A stretch of 64,000 nt of DNA from positions 1-64,000 of the forward strand of contig LGRX02035490.1 of NCBI GenBank assembly GCA_001247695.2, read 5' to 3'. The stretch is from Cymbomonas tetramitiformis (taxonomy: Eukaryota > Chlorophyta > Pyramimonadophyceae > Pyramimonadales > Pyramimonadaceae). Both the position numbers and the translations under genes were made by a program. How positions within the stretch are numbered: the stretch's first letter is position 1; each line of letters begins with the position of its first letter. Of this stretch, positions 1-12,000 are shown in pieces. The notes under the pieces were generated by a model that was given only the letters and a program-made list of their open reading frames with translations, did not search any database and was not told where the DNA came from.

Positions 1-3000
1 CGTGGAGGACGTGGAGGACCCTCCTCCTCTACCAGTAGAGAAGGAGGTGTCAAAGCAGCCACCCACGACACCCCCTTCAAAAGTGGCGACTCGGTCACGG
101 ACTCCACGGACTCCACGGACTCCACAGTCTTCTTCAAAAGAACCAGAGAAAGGTTAGTCCAGGATTTCTCGTAATGCATGAGGTTCGTGATTGACAACTT
201 GAGTGACAAGTGCAAGTATTTTTGTGTGTGCCACAGGAAAAGTTCATGCTCAAAACTTGGTCACGAGCAAGGTGTTCGAGGCCATGAACACCTTCCAAAA
301 CGACACTAACATGTCTGTCCCAGTACCTAGTGCTGATCCACAGGTGGAAACTTTTTCTTCTTTGGCTGCAAACATTTTGTTTGCAATAGGTTCCTAGTAC
401 AACATACTTTGAGGGGTATGAGTTTGTGGTCTATATGTATGCTCAGTTTTCGTTGACTTGCTTTGTTGTTGTGCTTGCAGAAGGAGCCGCTGTATGTGCC
501 ACAGCTAATAAAGGACCTCCTGAAAAATGACTCGGAGTATGAGCAGACTCTCCAAGCGCATGGGTCCAATTGGATCACACTAAAGTCCGACCAAGACTTC
601 AGTGAGTTTGGGCTAACCAAGCCCCCCGAGAGCACCGAAGGACACCGAGTACACTGTATTGTGGTATGCACTCCCTCCTAGCTTGCCGTGAGTGTATTAA
701 ACTATTGGTCTATTTATATGTATGTATCGTGGGCAAGGCTGGCTAGGTGGCTAACACACTTTTGGTGAAAGGCTGAGTGTGGCTAACACATTTTACTTCG
801 CGAGGTGCAGGTGTATAACCTTTCTGGATGGACACCCCCTCACTCAAAAAGGTTCCCAGACAAGGTTTACGAGGATAAAATGGGCCACTCACATGACCTC
901 AACCTGAAAATAAGGCCAAAAACCAAAGAGGGGCATGAAACCTTCTACCTCTTCTCAGGTGTGCACCTCCTTGTTTTAGCAGCGCTTGCAACCATAAGCA
1001 CACACACACACTCGAGCGTACAAACCACTGATATATGTCTTCGTCTTTGTCAGGTCATCGGCTCGAGCTTGCACAGTGGCCTTTGCCAGTGGCCCCTTTT
1101 CTAGTAACGAGCACCCTTTCCCAATCAGGTAAAGAGTGTGTTAAACAATTCTCTTGTGTACTCTTTTCAATGGCGTCAGCTTTGCCCGCTTACAAGTTCC
1201 TTCCCGTGTATTATTTTTTGACTTGTATTGTGTGTTGTTTGTCTTTAGACCCCGTTTTCGAGGAGATACTCCAGTATGCTCGATGCCTTCATTATGCCCC
1301 TGTATGGCCCCTCCTCACTGACCGAGGACTATCCAAACAATTTGATGAGATAGACGGGCAGGGTGAGTGCTCTCGTGGTTTCGTGACTGTATGTAATTAT
1401 GATGTTGCTTGCCTTCTTGTACCACCTTGCTGCGTGTACAAGAAAGCACCCCGTGTGCGTTCTTCCTGCGTGACTCATGGCCGTTGTGTCCTCCAGGAGG
1501 TAATCACTATTTCCACAACGGTGGTTCCTTTACCGAATTTGGGGAGATGCTCGAAACTGTACCTGTGTAAGCTATATGAGCGCATGCTTTTGTGACCGAC
1601 CTACCTCTCGGTTTTAGTGACTGGCGATCATGAGAGCAAGATATTTGTGATGACAGTTCGGCGTCATTGGCACTTGAGCTTAACAGGCGGGAGGCGCGGA
1701 AGAGGAAACCGATGGAGGAGGTGGAGCAACAGGACACATGGAGGTACGTTGTACTTAACATATAGGGAACCCATGTGGAATATACATATCACTTGAGATG
1801 CGGTACAAAGGGCACGCTTGTTACAGCGGGGTGTGTTTGAACTACAGGGAGGCAAAGTGGGTCGTAGTTTATCGAAGTGCACACGAAGAAACCGAAAACG
1901 AAGATTAGGAAAGCACCTAAAGAGAGTTGCCCTAGAAAATAAAGTGAAGTCCATAGAAAAGGAAGTGAAGTTAGAGGCTTGCAGTACACCACGTGCGGAG
2001 GCAATGACACAGGAGCACGCAGGAGGTAAATGGAGTTCAGGTGTGGAGGTTGGTGGTGGTGGTTGTAATATGTTGGAAAATACTGTGCTCGGTGTGATCA
2101 ACAGTGCTGTGAAGTGTGAGCACGGTGTGAGTGAGTCTGTCCTTAAGGACGGGGCAGCAACGTGTATGATACCTCGGTATGTGACGAAGGATATCTCACT
2201 TGGAAGTGGAGCGAGTGATATTGGGGTAAAGAAAGGAGGGCTCGGAAGGGTGTATTTGGACGGTGTGCTGAATGGAACAGAACATGTAGTGGTAAAGTTT
2301 TTTCAACAAAAGGGTAACATGAAGTTCCAGCTTTGTTTTCAAGAGATGCTCATGCACCTCCTCGCAGGGCAAGCGTGCTGTGCGACTCTTCCACTAGTGG
2401 GTTATGGAATAAGGATGTCTTCTAGAGGCCACGAGCGATATCCTTTTTTGGTGGTTGGTCAACGAGGCATCGCCACGTTATGGGATTATGTGAAAAAAAG
2501 GTGGTGTGTCGCGTGGAGTGAAGTATAGCCTCGCTATGCAACTAGTGAAGGCAGTGAGGGACCTCCACGCACGAGAAATTGTGCACGGTGACATAAAAGG
2601 GAACAATATTCTCGTGTGCCCTGCGAGCCAAAATGGAGGTGTGGTGGTGAAAATAATCGACTTTGGTATGTCGTGTCGTGTGGAGTGCGCTCCACCGAGA
2701 TTTTCGACAAAATCTGTGAAAGAGAGAGAAATCTCTCTGAAAAAGTGTTTTTGGCTAGCACCTGAGCTCGAAGGACAAGGTGCTCGGGTAAACAAATGCA
2801 CAGACATGTATGCTGTTGGTTTTGTTATGGTGGATATATTGATGTCCCACCTGCAGTGGGAAGGGAATAAGGGTCACGCGAAGGTGAAAATGTTTAGAGA
2901 AAGTGCGGAGGAATATGGCGGTGTGGGGAAAGTGGTCAGCAAGTGTTTTGGTGAATACCATGAGAGACCAACTGCGAGAGATTTGCACGACACACTTGCG

Positions 3001-3024
3001 AGGCATTTGGCTAAGTGGGCTTGA
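1..3024 (+). CDS. Spliced gene with C-terminal protein kinase domain, 5' end outside window
   Basis: Nine exons join in a consistent frame: 2-152, 237-343, 481-663, 811-958, 1054-1128, 1249-1362, 1497-1564, 1637-1743 and 1868-3024, all with GT donors and AG acceptors and introns of roughly 70-140 nt. The first seven exons encode a region I do not recognise; exons 8 and 9 begin with a basic stretch. The C-terminal domain is a eukaryotic protein kinase: a glycine-rich loop (GGLGRVYL, near 2240), catalytic loop HGDIKGNN with the Asp at 2590, DFG at 2659-2667 and APE at 2758-2766. HGD replaces the common HRD. The frame breaks at an A7 run (2493-2499); removing one A joins the N-lobe to the C-lobe, so this is either a sequencing error, slippage or a damaged gene. 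Kinase identity is firm; substrate and role are unknown. The exon 8 and 9 acceptors (ends at 1636 and 1867) were chosen by phase and are less certain. Confidence 0.72.
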
Positions 3025-3225
3025 ACAACTAGGGGAAAAAATATACATATGTATATGTAAAGAGTATTTTGGTTTCTTGGAGTGTTGTATCGAGCGCAAA
3101 ATATTATCACTTGTGTTTATATATGGCACCTGGTCAATTTTTATATTCATTTTTAGTTTCGCCAGGGTGAGGTAGATAACAACTTCGATCACGAATACGA
3201 CTTAACATTAGCAAATCTCCGTCAA

Positions 3226-6200
3226 ATGAATAAAAGTTTGACCGCCATAGTGGAAACCTTGAGGACAACGATTGGAGAGGCTTTGAGAGATATAAAGAAG
3301 TCTGTGGATGATGTGAAAGTCGAGGTGGCCTCCTTGAAGGCGTCTACAGTTTCCTCAAACGTAAGTGATTACCCCTTCCCTACTCTTTTATGCAAGATGC
3401 CCTTTGTGTGTGACAAGTGTATGCCCTTAGTAGAGGCAATAAAACTGATAGAGATATGTATGTGTATCTGGTTGCCCACAGAAATAGATACGAGCAGGTA
3501 TGTTTGGGCAATAAGCACATGGCATAGCATATGTAATAGAAAACATGGAATAAGATATGTGTATGTCTGCGTGGGTGTGCTATGCTTATGCTAGAATATA
3601 TGTGTATCTCTGTACGTGCGTGTGCTGTGCCTATGCGAGAATATGTGTGAATATGTGTGTGCGTGCCTGTAGTGTTATGCCTATAGTAGGATATGTGTGT
3701 ATCTCTGTGCGTGTGCTATGCGTATGCCAGGATATGTATGTAGCTCTCTGTGCGAGTGTTATGTTTTTGCTAGGATATATGTGTATCCGTGTGCGAGTGT
3801 TATGCTTGTGCTAGGATAGGTGTGTATCTCTGTGGGCGTGTGTTATGCCTGTGGTAGGATATATGTGTATCTGTTTGCGTGTGCTCTCTGTGTACGAGTG
3901 TTATGCCTGTGCTAGGATATGTGTGTATCTTTGTGTGCGTGTGATATGCCTGTGCTAGGATATTTGTGTATCTCTTTGCGTGTGCTATGCTTGTGCTAGA
4001 ATATGTGTGTGCCTGTTGTGTTATGCCTATAGTAGGATATGTGTGTATCTGTGTGCGTGTGCTATGCGTATGCCAGGATATGTATGTAGCTCTCTGTGCG
4101 AGTGTTATGTTTTTGCTAGGATATATGTGTATCTATGTGCGAGTGTTATGCCTGTGCTAGGATAGGTGTGTATCTCTGTGGGCGTGTGTTATGCCTGTGG
4201 AAGGATATATGTGTATCTGTTTGTGTGTGCTCTCTGTGTACGAGTGTTATGCCTGTGCTAGGATATGTGTGTATCTTTGTGTCCGTGTGATATGCCTGTG
4301 CTAGGATATTTGTGTATCTCTTTGCGTGTGCTATGCTTGTGCTAGAATATGTGTGTGCCTGTTGTGTTATTCCTATAGTAGGATATTATGTGTGTATCTG
4401 CGTGCGTGTGCTATGCGTATGCCAGGATATGTATGTAGCTCTCTGTGCGAGTGTTATGTTTTTGCTAGGATATATGTGTATCTGTGTGCGAGTGTTATGC
4501 CTGTGCTAGGATAGATGTGTATCTCTGTGGGCGTGTGTTATGCCTGTGGTAGGATATATGTGTATCTGTTTGCGTGTGCTCTCTGTGTACGAGTGTTATG
4601 CCTGTGCTAGGATATTTGTGTATCTCTTTGCGTGTGCTATGCTTGTGCTAGAATATGTGTGTGCCTGCTGTGTTATGCCTATAGTAGGATATGTGTGTAT
4701 CTGTGTGCGTGTGCTATGCGTATGCCAAGATATGTGTGTATTTGTTTGTGCGTGTGTTATGCCTCTGCTGCCTCTTACATAGCAAAGGTATAACACACGC
4801 CTATAGAGGTGCACGCATATTTTGGTATACGCATAGCACACGCACACAAAGCTACACACATATCCTGGCATAAGCATAACACAACAGGCACACACATATT
4901 CTAGCATAGGCCTCTTTTGCCTATGCTAGGATATGTGTGTATCTGTAGGCCTGTTATGCTTATGCCAGGATATGTGTGTTTCTTTGGGTGCGTGTGCCAT
5001 GCTTGTGCTAGAATATGTGTATGTATGTGTGTGCCTGTTGTGTTATGCCTATGCCAGGATATGTGTGTACCTCTCTGTGCGTGTGCTATGCCTGTGGTAG
5101 GATATATGTGTATCTCTGTACCACTGTTATGTCTGTGCTAGGATATATCCTATATCCTATATAGGATATGTGTGTACCTCTCTGTGCGTGTGCTATGCCT
5201 GTGCTAGGATATGTGTGTATCTCTGTACCACTGTTATGTCTGTGCTAGGATATATCACAGGCATAGCACACGCACACAAAGCTACACACATATCTTGGCA
5301 TAAGCATAACACAACAGGCACACTCATATTCTAGCATAGACCTCTTTTGCCTATGCTAGGATATGTGTGTATCTGTAGGCCTCTTATGCCTATGCCAGGA
5401 TATGTGTTTTTCTTTGTGTGTGTGTGCTATGCTTGTGCTAGAATAGGTGTGTATATGTGTGTGCCTATTGTGTTATGCCTATGCTAGGATATGTGTGTAC
5501 CTCTCTGTGCGTGTGCTATGCCTGTGCTCGGATATGAGTGTATCTGTGTGTGTGTGCTGTGCGTGTGTGCTGTGCGTGTGCTTGAAGATGTGTGCATCTG
5601 TGTATGTTTGTTGTGTTATGCCTATGCCACGATAAGTGTCTATCTGCGTGCGTGTGCTATGCTTGTGCGAAAAAGAGTGTTTCTGGTATAACATGCGTGG
5701 GTGAAAGGTGTGCTCAGGAAGGAAATATTCGCGCAGTGGTAAGCTACGCTATGGCAAATGGTCCAGAGGGCTATTATTTTGGAGACACCACTATCGGTGA
5801 GTGCATGAGGATATTGTATAGCGTGGAAACGGAAGGACAAGGAAAAGAAAAAGACTGCCACGGCTGGAATCTCACCAAGAAAGCGGTAAGGCCTCTTAAC
5901 TTAACTTTTTGCAAAAATAAAAGAAGTGCGTGGTAAAAAAGTGAGGTGGGTTGAATGTACAGCTCAAGAACTCGGTCAGGGTGAACTCGCGCAGCAAGCT
6001 ACAGCAAAAACTATTTGCAGGGACCATCCAAGCTTACCCAGAGGCGTTTAGTGGTGTTGGCAAGGACCGGGTATACAACTATAACATAACAAACCCGTAC
6101 ATACAAAGTATGTAACTATTCCAGCTATCTTTATTTTCTCTAGTCCTTTCTATGGTTCGTTTGGTTTATACTCACTTTTATCATTACTCACACAGGTGCG

Positions 6201-6731
6201 TGGTGGAGAAAGAGCGCACCTTCAGCTGAACACCCCCAGGTCGACCAGTGTGGAAACGACCTATTTGGGTCTATTTTGAAGAAAGTGTTCGGAAAGAAAG
6301 ATCAAAACTTCGATGGGTGTATCACACGCCAAACTCTAACTTTCGCTGTAATGTGTGTTGAAAAGGCACTCCTTGGCCCAAGCTTAAAAGATTGGGCCAT
6401 CGAGTATGAGATAAATGAGAACTCATCCACAAAGTCACAAGCTGTGGTAAGTATGCATTTCCTTGGTACTTTTGCTTGGTTAGAGTACACATTTTTTTCA
6501 ACTAGTACTCACTTTGGCACTTTCGACGTGCAGACTGAGGTACCAAATACCTTGAGCAAGGAGTACTCAAGAATTTTTACCCAAGTAAAAAGATGGAATA
6601 TGCTACACTCACGTGTGAAGCTCGCGCAGTCAGCCAAGTGGCCTGCAACTTTAACAGAAATTCTTCAGCACCAAAACACAGTAGGAGTGGGAAGTATAGA
6701 TGAGGAAGAAGAAGACTTTACTACTCAGTGA
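3226..6731 (+). CDS. Spliced gene of unknown function with N-terminal coiled coil
   Basis: I do not recognise the family. Exons 3226-3360, 5676-5885, 5963-6107, 6196-6446 and 6534-6731 keep phase throughout and give about 312 residues. The first exon is a predicted coiled coil (heptad-like LTAIVETL...IKKSVDDVKVEVASL). The last exon ends in an acidic tail (DEEEEDFTTQ). Intron 1 is about 2.3 kb because of a minisatellite; the others are 77-88 nt. The start at 3226 is the first ATG in the open exon 202 nt after the kinase gene stop, but an acceptor-like AG at 3164-3165 leaves open that this exon continues from upstream. It could be a separate gene or an alternative tail of the kinase gene. Transcript data would decide. 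Confidence 0.6.
3545..5670. repeat. Intronic 43-bp minisatellite with about 345-bp higher-order units
   Basis: The monomer reads roughly GTGTGCTATGCCTGTGCTAGGATATGTG plus a CTCTGTGCGTGT tail, about 40-45 bp. A composite block starting with GTGTGCCTGTTGTGTTATGC recurs at about 3664, 4009, 4351 and 4662, so spacing is about 345, 342 and 311 bp, a higher-order repeat. Two segments (about 4780-4915 and 5250-5340) run in the opposite orientation. The array lies wholly inside intron 1 of the coiled-coil gene. Long open frames through it reflect the repeat and are not genes. Confidence 0.9.
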
Positions 6732-6939
6732 TAGCTGATAATAGAAACATTACGAGTACATACAAATGAAGTACCTGGTGTATTGTATGGTGTATTTTCT
6801 TTTTGTATTTGTATATACATATTTGAAAAGTTGCCTCCTTTACCTCTAGCCTTGTGTTCTGAAAGTTTACCTTTTTTATGTGTGGTGCATGATACACTTT
6901 CTTTGAATGCTTGAATACATCTTGAGCATATCACACCTG

Positions 6940-7215
6940 TCCTTCCACCGTTCCCGTTCCTGCGGCGTTCCAGGATCGTTCCCGTACCTCGAGCGTTCTG
7001 GGATCGGTCCCGTACCTGGATCGTCCCAAGATCGTTCCCGTACTTGGAGCGTTCCAGGATCGTTCCTGTACCTAGAGCGTTCCAAGATCGTTCCCGTACC
7101 TGGAGCGTTCCAGGATCGTTCCCATACCTGGAGCGTTCCAGGATCGTTCCCATACCTGGAGCGTTCCAGGATCGTTCCCATACCTGGAGCGTTCCAGGAT
7201 CGTTCCCGTGGCCTG
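6940..7215. repeat. 28-bp tandem repeat (GGAGCGTTCCAGGATCGTTC type)
   Basis: About nine to ten copies of a 28-bp unit containing CTGGAGCGTTCCAGGATCG occur in tandem just downstream of the coiled-coil gene. The unit holds an internal inverted repeat (CTGGAGCGTTCCAG). The most uniform copies are at 7090-7205. No gene is supported here. Confidence 0.88.
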
Positions 7216-7339
7216 GAGCGTACCCTCTACGATCGTGTAATTTCGCCGAAACCGGAACGATCCCGTAAGAAACTTCCCTCCCGGGATCGATCCCGTTCCG
7301 GATCACAAAAAGAGCGATCCCGGATCGCCTCGCCATTTT

Positions 7340-7766
7340 CCAGATGAAGTGCCCTGAATTGAAAGTTCATGCCCTGGAATGCAAGTTCAGGGCCTGAAAA
7401 TGATAGGTCAGGGCCTGAAAATGATAGTTCAGGGCCTGAAATGATAGTTCGGGGCTTGAAAAATCATTTTCAGGGCCTGAAATGATAGTTCGGGGCTTGC
7501 AAATTCATTTTCAGGGCCTGGAATTCATTTTCAGGCCCTGAAAATGCATTTTCAGGGCTTGAACTGAATTTTCAGGGCCTGAATAAAATACAGCCCCTGA
7601 ATAAAGTTCAGCCCCTGAATAAAATACAGCCCCTGAATAAAAGTTCAGCCCCTGAATAAAAGTTCAGCCCCTGAATAAATACAAACACTAATAAAATACA
7701 GCCCCTGAATAAAATACAGCCCCTGAATGAAAGTTCAGCCCCTGTAGAAAATACAGCCCCTGAATA
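7340..7766. repeat. Two head-to-head short tandem arrays (CAGGGCCTGAA / CAGCCCCTGAATAAA)
   Basis: From 7340 to 7580 a 15-30 bp unit with TTCAGGGCCTGAAAATGA repeats; from 7590 to 7766 a 15-16 bp unit CAGCCCCTGAATAAAA repeats. The second is approximately the reverse complement of the first (TTCAGGGGCTG), so the two arrays face each other. They abut the presumed start of the Ty3-1 LTR. Confidence 0.82.
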
Positions 7767-7768
7767 AA

Positions 7769-8231
7769 TGTGCCAGGGGGCACGATAGACTGCCAATTAC
7801 CCCCACGGAAGGGGGATCCGATTCAGATTACCGGCATATTGGGAGAAATATTGATAGGGAATCTGAGATCGTGGATGAAGAATGCAAAATCAGTAAATGT
7901 TATCTCTCTGGCAGAATCGTGAACGATAGAAATATTATTAGGAACGATTATGACAGAATCAACGGTGTCGGTACAATACCGTGACAGATGACGATAGAGA
8001 TGACATTTATGGCGGCGCAGGTTGGGGGAAAACAGGGATTCCTGTGACGAGAGAAACTAGCCGAACAGTCTGTGCTATATAGTGATGAAACACGATTCCT
8101 TTGGGAGCTTAGTTACAGAATAAAAATGTTTTCGTAACACGGGCCGTATTGCATAATCACCGGTTGTGATATATATCGATTCGTATCCGATTACTCTGAA
8201 ACTTCGTATATGCATTTGTATGCCCGTGACA
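7769..8231 (+). repeat. 5' LTR of Ty3-like element 1
   Basis: Starts TGTGCCAGGGGGCACG and ends near CCCGTGACA, three bases before a tRNA-Met-type primer site. The same TGTGCC start and a GGCACA end bound the LTR of element 2, which supports these limits. A TATA-like CTATATAG lies near 8072 and an AATAAA near 8118, in the order expected for an LTR promoter and poly(A) signal. The 3' partner is missing, so the left boundary rests on the family comparison. Confidence 0.65.
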
Positions 8232-8234
8232 AAT

Positions 8235-8246
8235 TGGTATCAGATG
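8235..8246 (+). other. Primer binding site, initiator tRNA-Met type
   Basis: TGGTATCAGATG sits three bases after the presumed LTR end. The canonical plant-type site complementary to initiator tRNA-Met starts TGGTATCAGAGC, so the first ten bases match. Confidence 0.75.
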
Positions 8247-9057
8247 TGGCGAGTGCCGCCTTCATTTATGCTATTCGCGCAGGGTAACGGCACTCGGCTT
8301 TCTTCGGCGTAAACGGCTTCAAAGCGCACAGTATGTTCTGGGGGGGAATGCGCTCTTAGTCGTTATTTTTCCGTTTGTATATGTCAAACTTATCCATGGA
8401 AAAGTATTTTTGACGACTACGAGCCTCTAGAGATCATATATCGCTCAGGACGTTCGGTGCTCAGCTTCACACGACTGCAAAGGTCAAACATGTCGTTCAT
8501 GGGTTTTTTTTGAAAAATATGCTCTGATCGTCCGTGGGACCTTACAACGTACTTTACCTTTACTAGTTGAACGTGAATATTGACGGAAACTTTCAGGGAT
8601 GCAGTACAACGTTCAGAATATTCACTGACAACGTAACGACAGGCTCTTAACACTCAGGGCCGTATCACGTCCTGTGTTCTTGACGTCTTGACGTCGAATA
8701 TAAGGATTCTGAGACCAGAGTACCTTTCTAGAATAGTATATTGACGGTCCGAAGGCAGAAAATAGCGACGTGTGTGGCGGAACAAAACCCATCTTGCACG
8801 GGTCGGGCTAGTCCGTACCAGTAACGACAACCCGTATCCTGTGTTCTTGACGGCTTGACGTCGAATATAACGGATTCTGAGACCAGAGTACCATTCCAGA
8901 ATAGTATATTGACGGTCCGAAGACAGAAAATAGCTTCGTGTGTGGCGCACACAAACCCATCCTGCACGGGTCGGGACAGTTTTCAACGTTAACGACAACC
9001 TACTGGGTGGACTGTTCTGTGGATAGTTGACGTTGTATATACATCTGGACTCTGGCT
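8247..9057 (+). repeat. Ty3-1 leader with a tandem duplication of about 180 bp
   Basis: Untranslated leader between primer site and gag. A segment at about 8665-8825 is repeated at about 8840-9000, sharing CTGTGTTCTTGACG, TCTGAGACCAGAGTACC and ATTGACGGTCCGAAG blocks. No gene is supported in the leader; the open frames on the minus strand follow the duplication. Confidence 0.75.
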
Positions 9058-12000
9058 ATGAGTGGCACAGACGTATACACGTATAAGACGTCGGGTGGAA
9101 TATTCAGGGGCACACCACAGACTAATCCCGAGTATCAAGCTAATGCCGAGATACCCTATCTAGGTTATGGTGCGCCCTCAGGAGCACACTATATGCAAAC
9201 CGGGCAGCAGTACACCTCAGCCGTCGGTTCGTCAGCAGCAGTACAGCACACATACGTGCAGGGAGGGCCCGTACAATACCAAGTCTCGCCTGCAGCTGCT
9301 GACACACCAGGGTATGCACAACCGTCAGCAGCAGTATCGTACACACACACGCAGGGTGTGCAATATCCTCCCCCTCCAACTTCGACAGCAGTGACAGGAG
9401 TACCGGGAACCTACACCGGACTGCAGCACATACCCCAAGTAGCAGCAGCTCAGTATTCACACCCAGCTGCAGCATATTCTCCAATGTACGGAATGGCTCC
9501 CACATCCGCAGCGTATTCATTCCCTACAGTACAGAATGGAGTATATCAGGGGCCAACACTGCAGGGGTACACACAGGCAGCACCGCAGCAGATCAGTCAG
9601 TACAACAACTCCAGTTTGTTACACCAACTGCTGTGCCAATTAGTATGGCAGCACCTTTACCTCTGCATACCTGGACGGGACATTACCCTTTCAGGAACGT
9701 GCAGTACCCTACTCCGTACCAGCAGGCAGGAGGGTACACACAGGAACTTGGCAGCAGACCAATGTATGGAGCTCCCATTCCTATGTCCGCAGGATGGGCT
9801 CACTCGCCCATGCCAGGGCCTAGTCGTGTGGTGGACGAGGCGGCGACTATGCGTGTGAGTGTGGACACAATGGATGGAGTGCGCAACCCAGCCGACGAGA
9901 CACACACTACGGAGGCTATGCGTGTAGACATCCTGGAGAATGCGCGTACAGTGGATGCTGGTCAACTCCCTGTTGTGGAAGACTTGCCTACCAATGTACA
10001 GATGGGCGTTGCGGGTATGCGCATAAATGCTGGTGATATAATTATCGAAGGTGCCGGGTGCGCGCATTAACGCACAGGCGATGGCGACTACGCAAACGCA
10101 CGAGACAACGACATCCGCATTGACGCAGTCTTCTACGGAACCGAGCAATGTATCAGGGGTATTTATGGTCTCTTCGACTGTCTCTGCAGTATCTGATTCA
10201 CCTCCTGTATCTGATGGTGCTCCTCCGTCTCCGACTGCGACAGAGTCAGAGGGCGAGACAGGGAAGTTGGGACGCACTGTGGTGATCAACGCCACGCAAT
10301 ATCCTGATAACGGCAGCGAAGAGTCATACGCTCGAGGTCGTGAAGACGGTCAGCCGCCAGCCCGAAGGGTAAGAGACCTTGGAACACGCGTTTCCTCCGG
10401 GCCATATACTTAGGCTCGACATAATCTGCCATACCGGCACGACTCAAACTCACCTGGGAGTTCTTCTTCTGGTGAATCAGACAGGTCCCGAGCAAGGAAA
10501 GATGCGAAGGCGAGAAAGCGCAGGCTGGCGGAACGCGCAGGTTCGGGCTCGGGCAGTGGTCACAGTGTGGCTGGGTCACAGGGGGTGGCGGACCTTACCC
10601 AGACCATCAGCGACGCAGTGGTTGCTAAGTTGTAGCGGCTACAATCTGAAGACGCTGGTGGAGAACCTTCTGCTGAAGTATCTCTGGGTCAGACGCCAAG
10701 AGCGACGCAGAGCTCGCCATCTTTATCCTTACCCGCAGTGGTTGCGAAGACGCCGCAGCTACAGCCTGGAAACGCTGATGGAGAACCTTCTGCTGAAATA
10801 TCTCTGGGTCAGACGCCAGGAGCGACGCAGAGCTCGCCATCTTTATCATTACCCGCAGTGGTTGCGAAGACGCAGCAGCTACAGCCTGGAAACGCTGGTG
10901 GAGAACCTTCTGCTGAAGTATCTCTAGGTCAGACGCCAGGAGAGATGCGGATGTCGCAACCACCACCCTCACCTGAGGATCGCTTGTCGCAGATCGCCCG
11001 AGTTGAGGAGGCCAGGCGCAAGTCCTCGGAGGGGCTCACGATAGAGGAGGCGATCAAGCTGGGCTTCATAACAGTGGAGTCCCCCCCCGATGAAGGATGC
11101 CATGAGCAAGTCTCCTCAGGGACTCACGATGGAGGAGGCGACCAAGCTGGGCTTCCTAAGCGAGTCGCATCACTCGGCTGTGGTAACTGAGATAGTGGGA
11201 GCCTCGACTCAGGTGTGTGACTCGACTAACCCTAAATCGGGGACGCAGCGGGCGGAAGGATATGTAGCAAAGGTCTCGTTCGAGATGGACAACCATGCAG
11301 AGCCTCCGCCTAGTAGAAGACCTTACCAGATGTCGGTGGAGGAGCTTCGACAACTGCGAGAGAGTATTGACCCTGTACATTCTGACCCACAATCAGGTGT
11401 AGCATGTCGACAGCTGGCCAGAATGCGGCGGTCTTCCCTCGACACCATCGTCATTGATGGAAGTGATTCCTCTCCAGCGGTGGCGAATGACAGCATTGGG
11501 ACCGAGGAGGAACAATGGCGACGAATCTCGAAAGAGAAGTGGAAGGCAGTGGATCGCAAGAAGGCGTACGATGGGGCGCCCCGTAAGTCAACTGGCGGGA
11601 TGGGAGTGACAAGCGCACACTCACCACCTAGGAGATCAGCGGAGGGCGGAGGTCCCAGTGGCGTTCCCCCAGACGGTGGCGCAGAAGAAGGAGAAGATGA
11701 TGAAGATCAATCTGAACCTCCTCGTCGACCTCCTTCTGGACCCCCACACTATCCTCCTGGCGGATACAGTGGATCGCACCGAGGAAGGGCGATGCTGGTC
11801 ACTGCGGATGGGTTGAGCCTGTGGACGCCTACGCCGCCTGGATATTCAGAATTCCAGTTTGACATGCCCACGGCCACTGGATTGGCATCCACGGGGCCCT
11901 TCGGCGTCAACCTCTTCTACAAGGCCCTGCCGTTGATCGGTATGCCCCTCACCGAGTACATCTCCGCTGGGGGGTTGATAACTGGTTCCCCCGCCTTACT

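Noticed and set aside
3545..5670. Regularly spaced repeats as a CRISPR array
   Set aside because: Units are contiguous and degenerate with no unique spacers, inside a eukaryotic intron.
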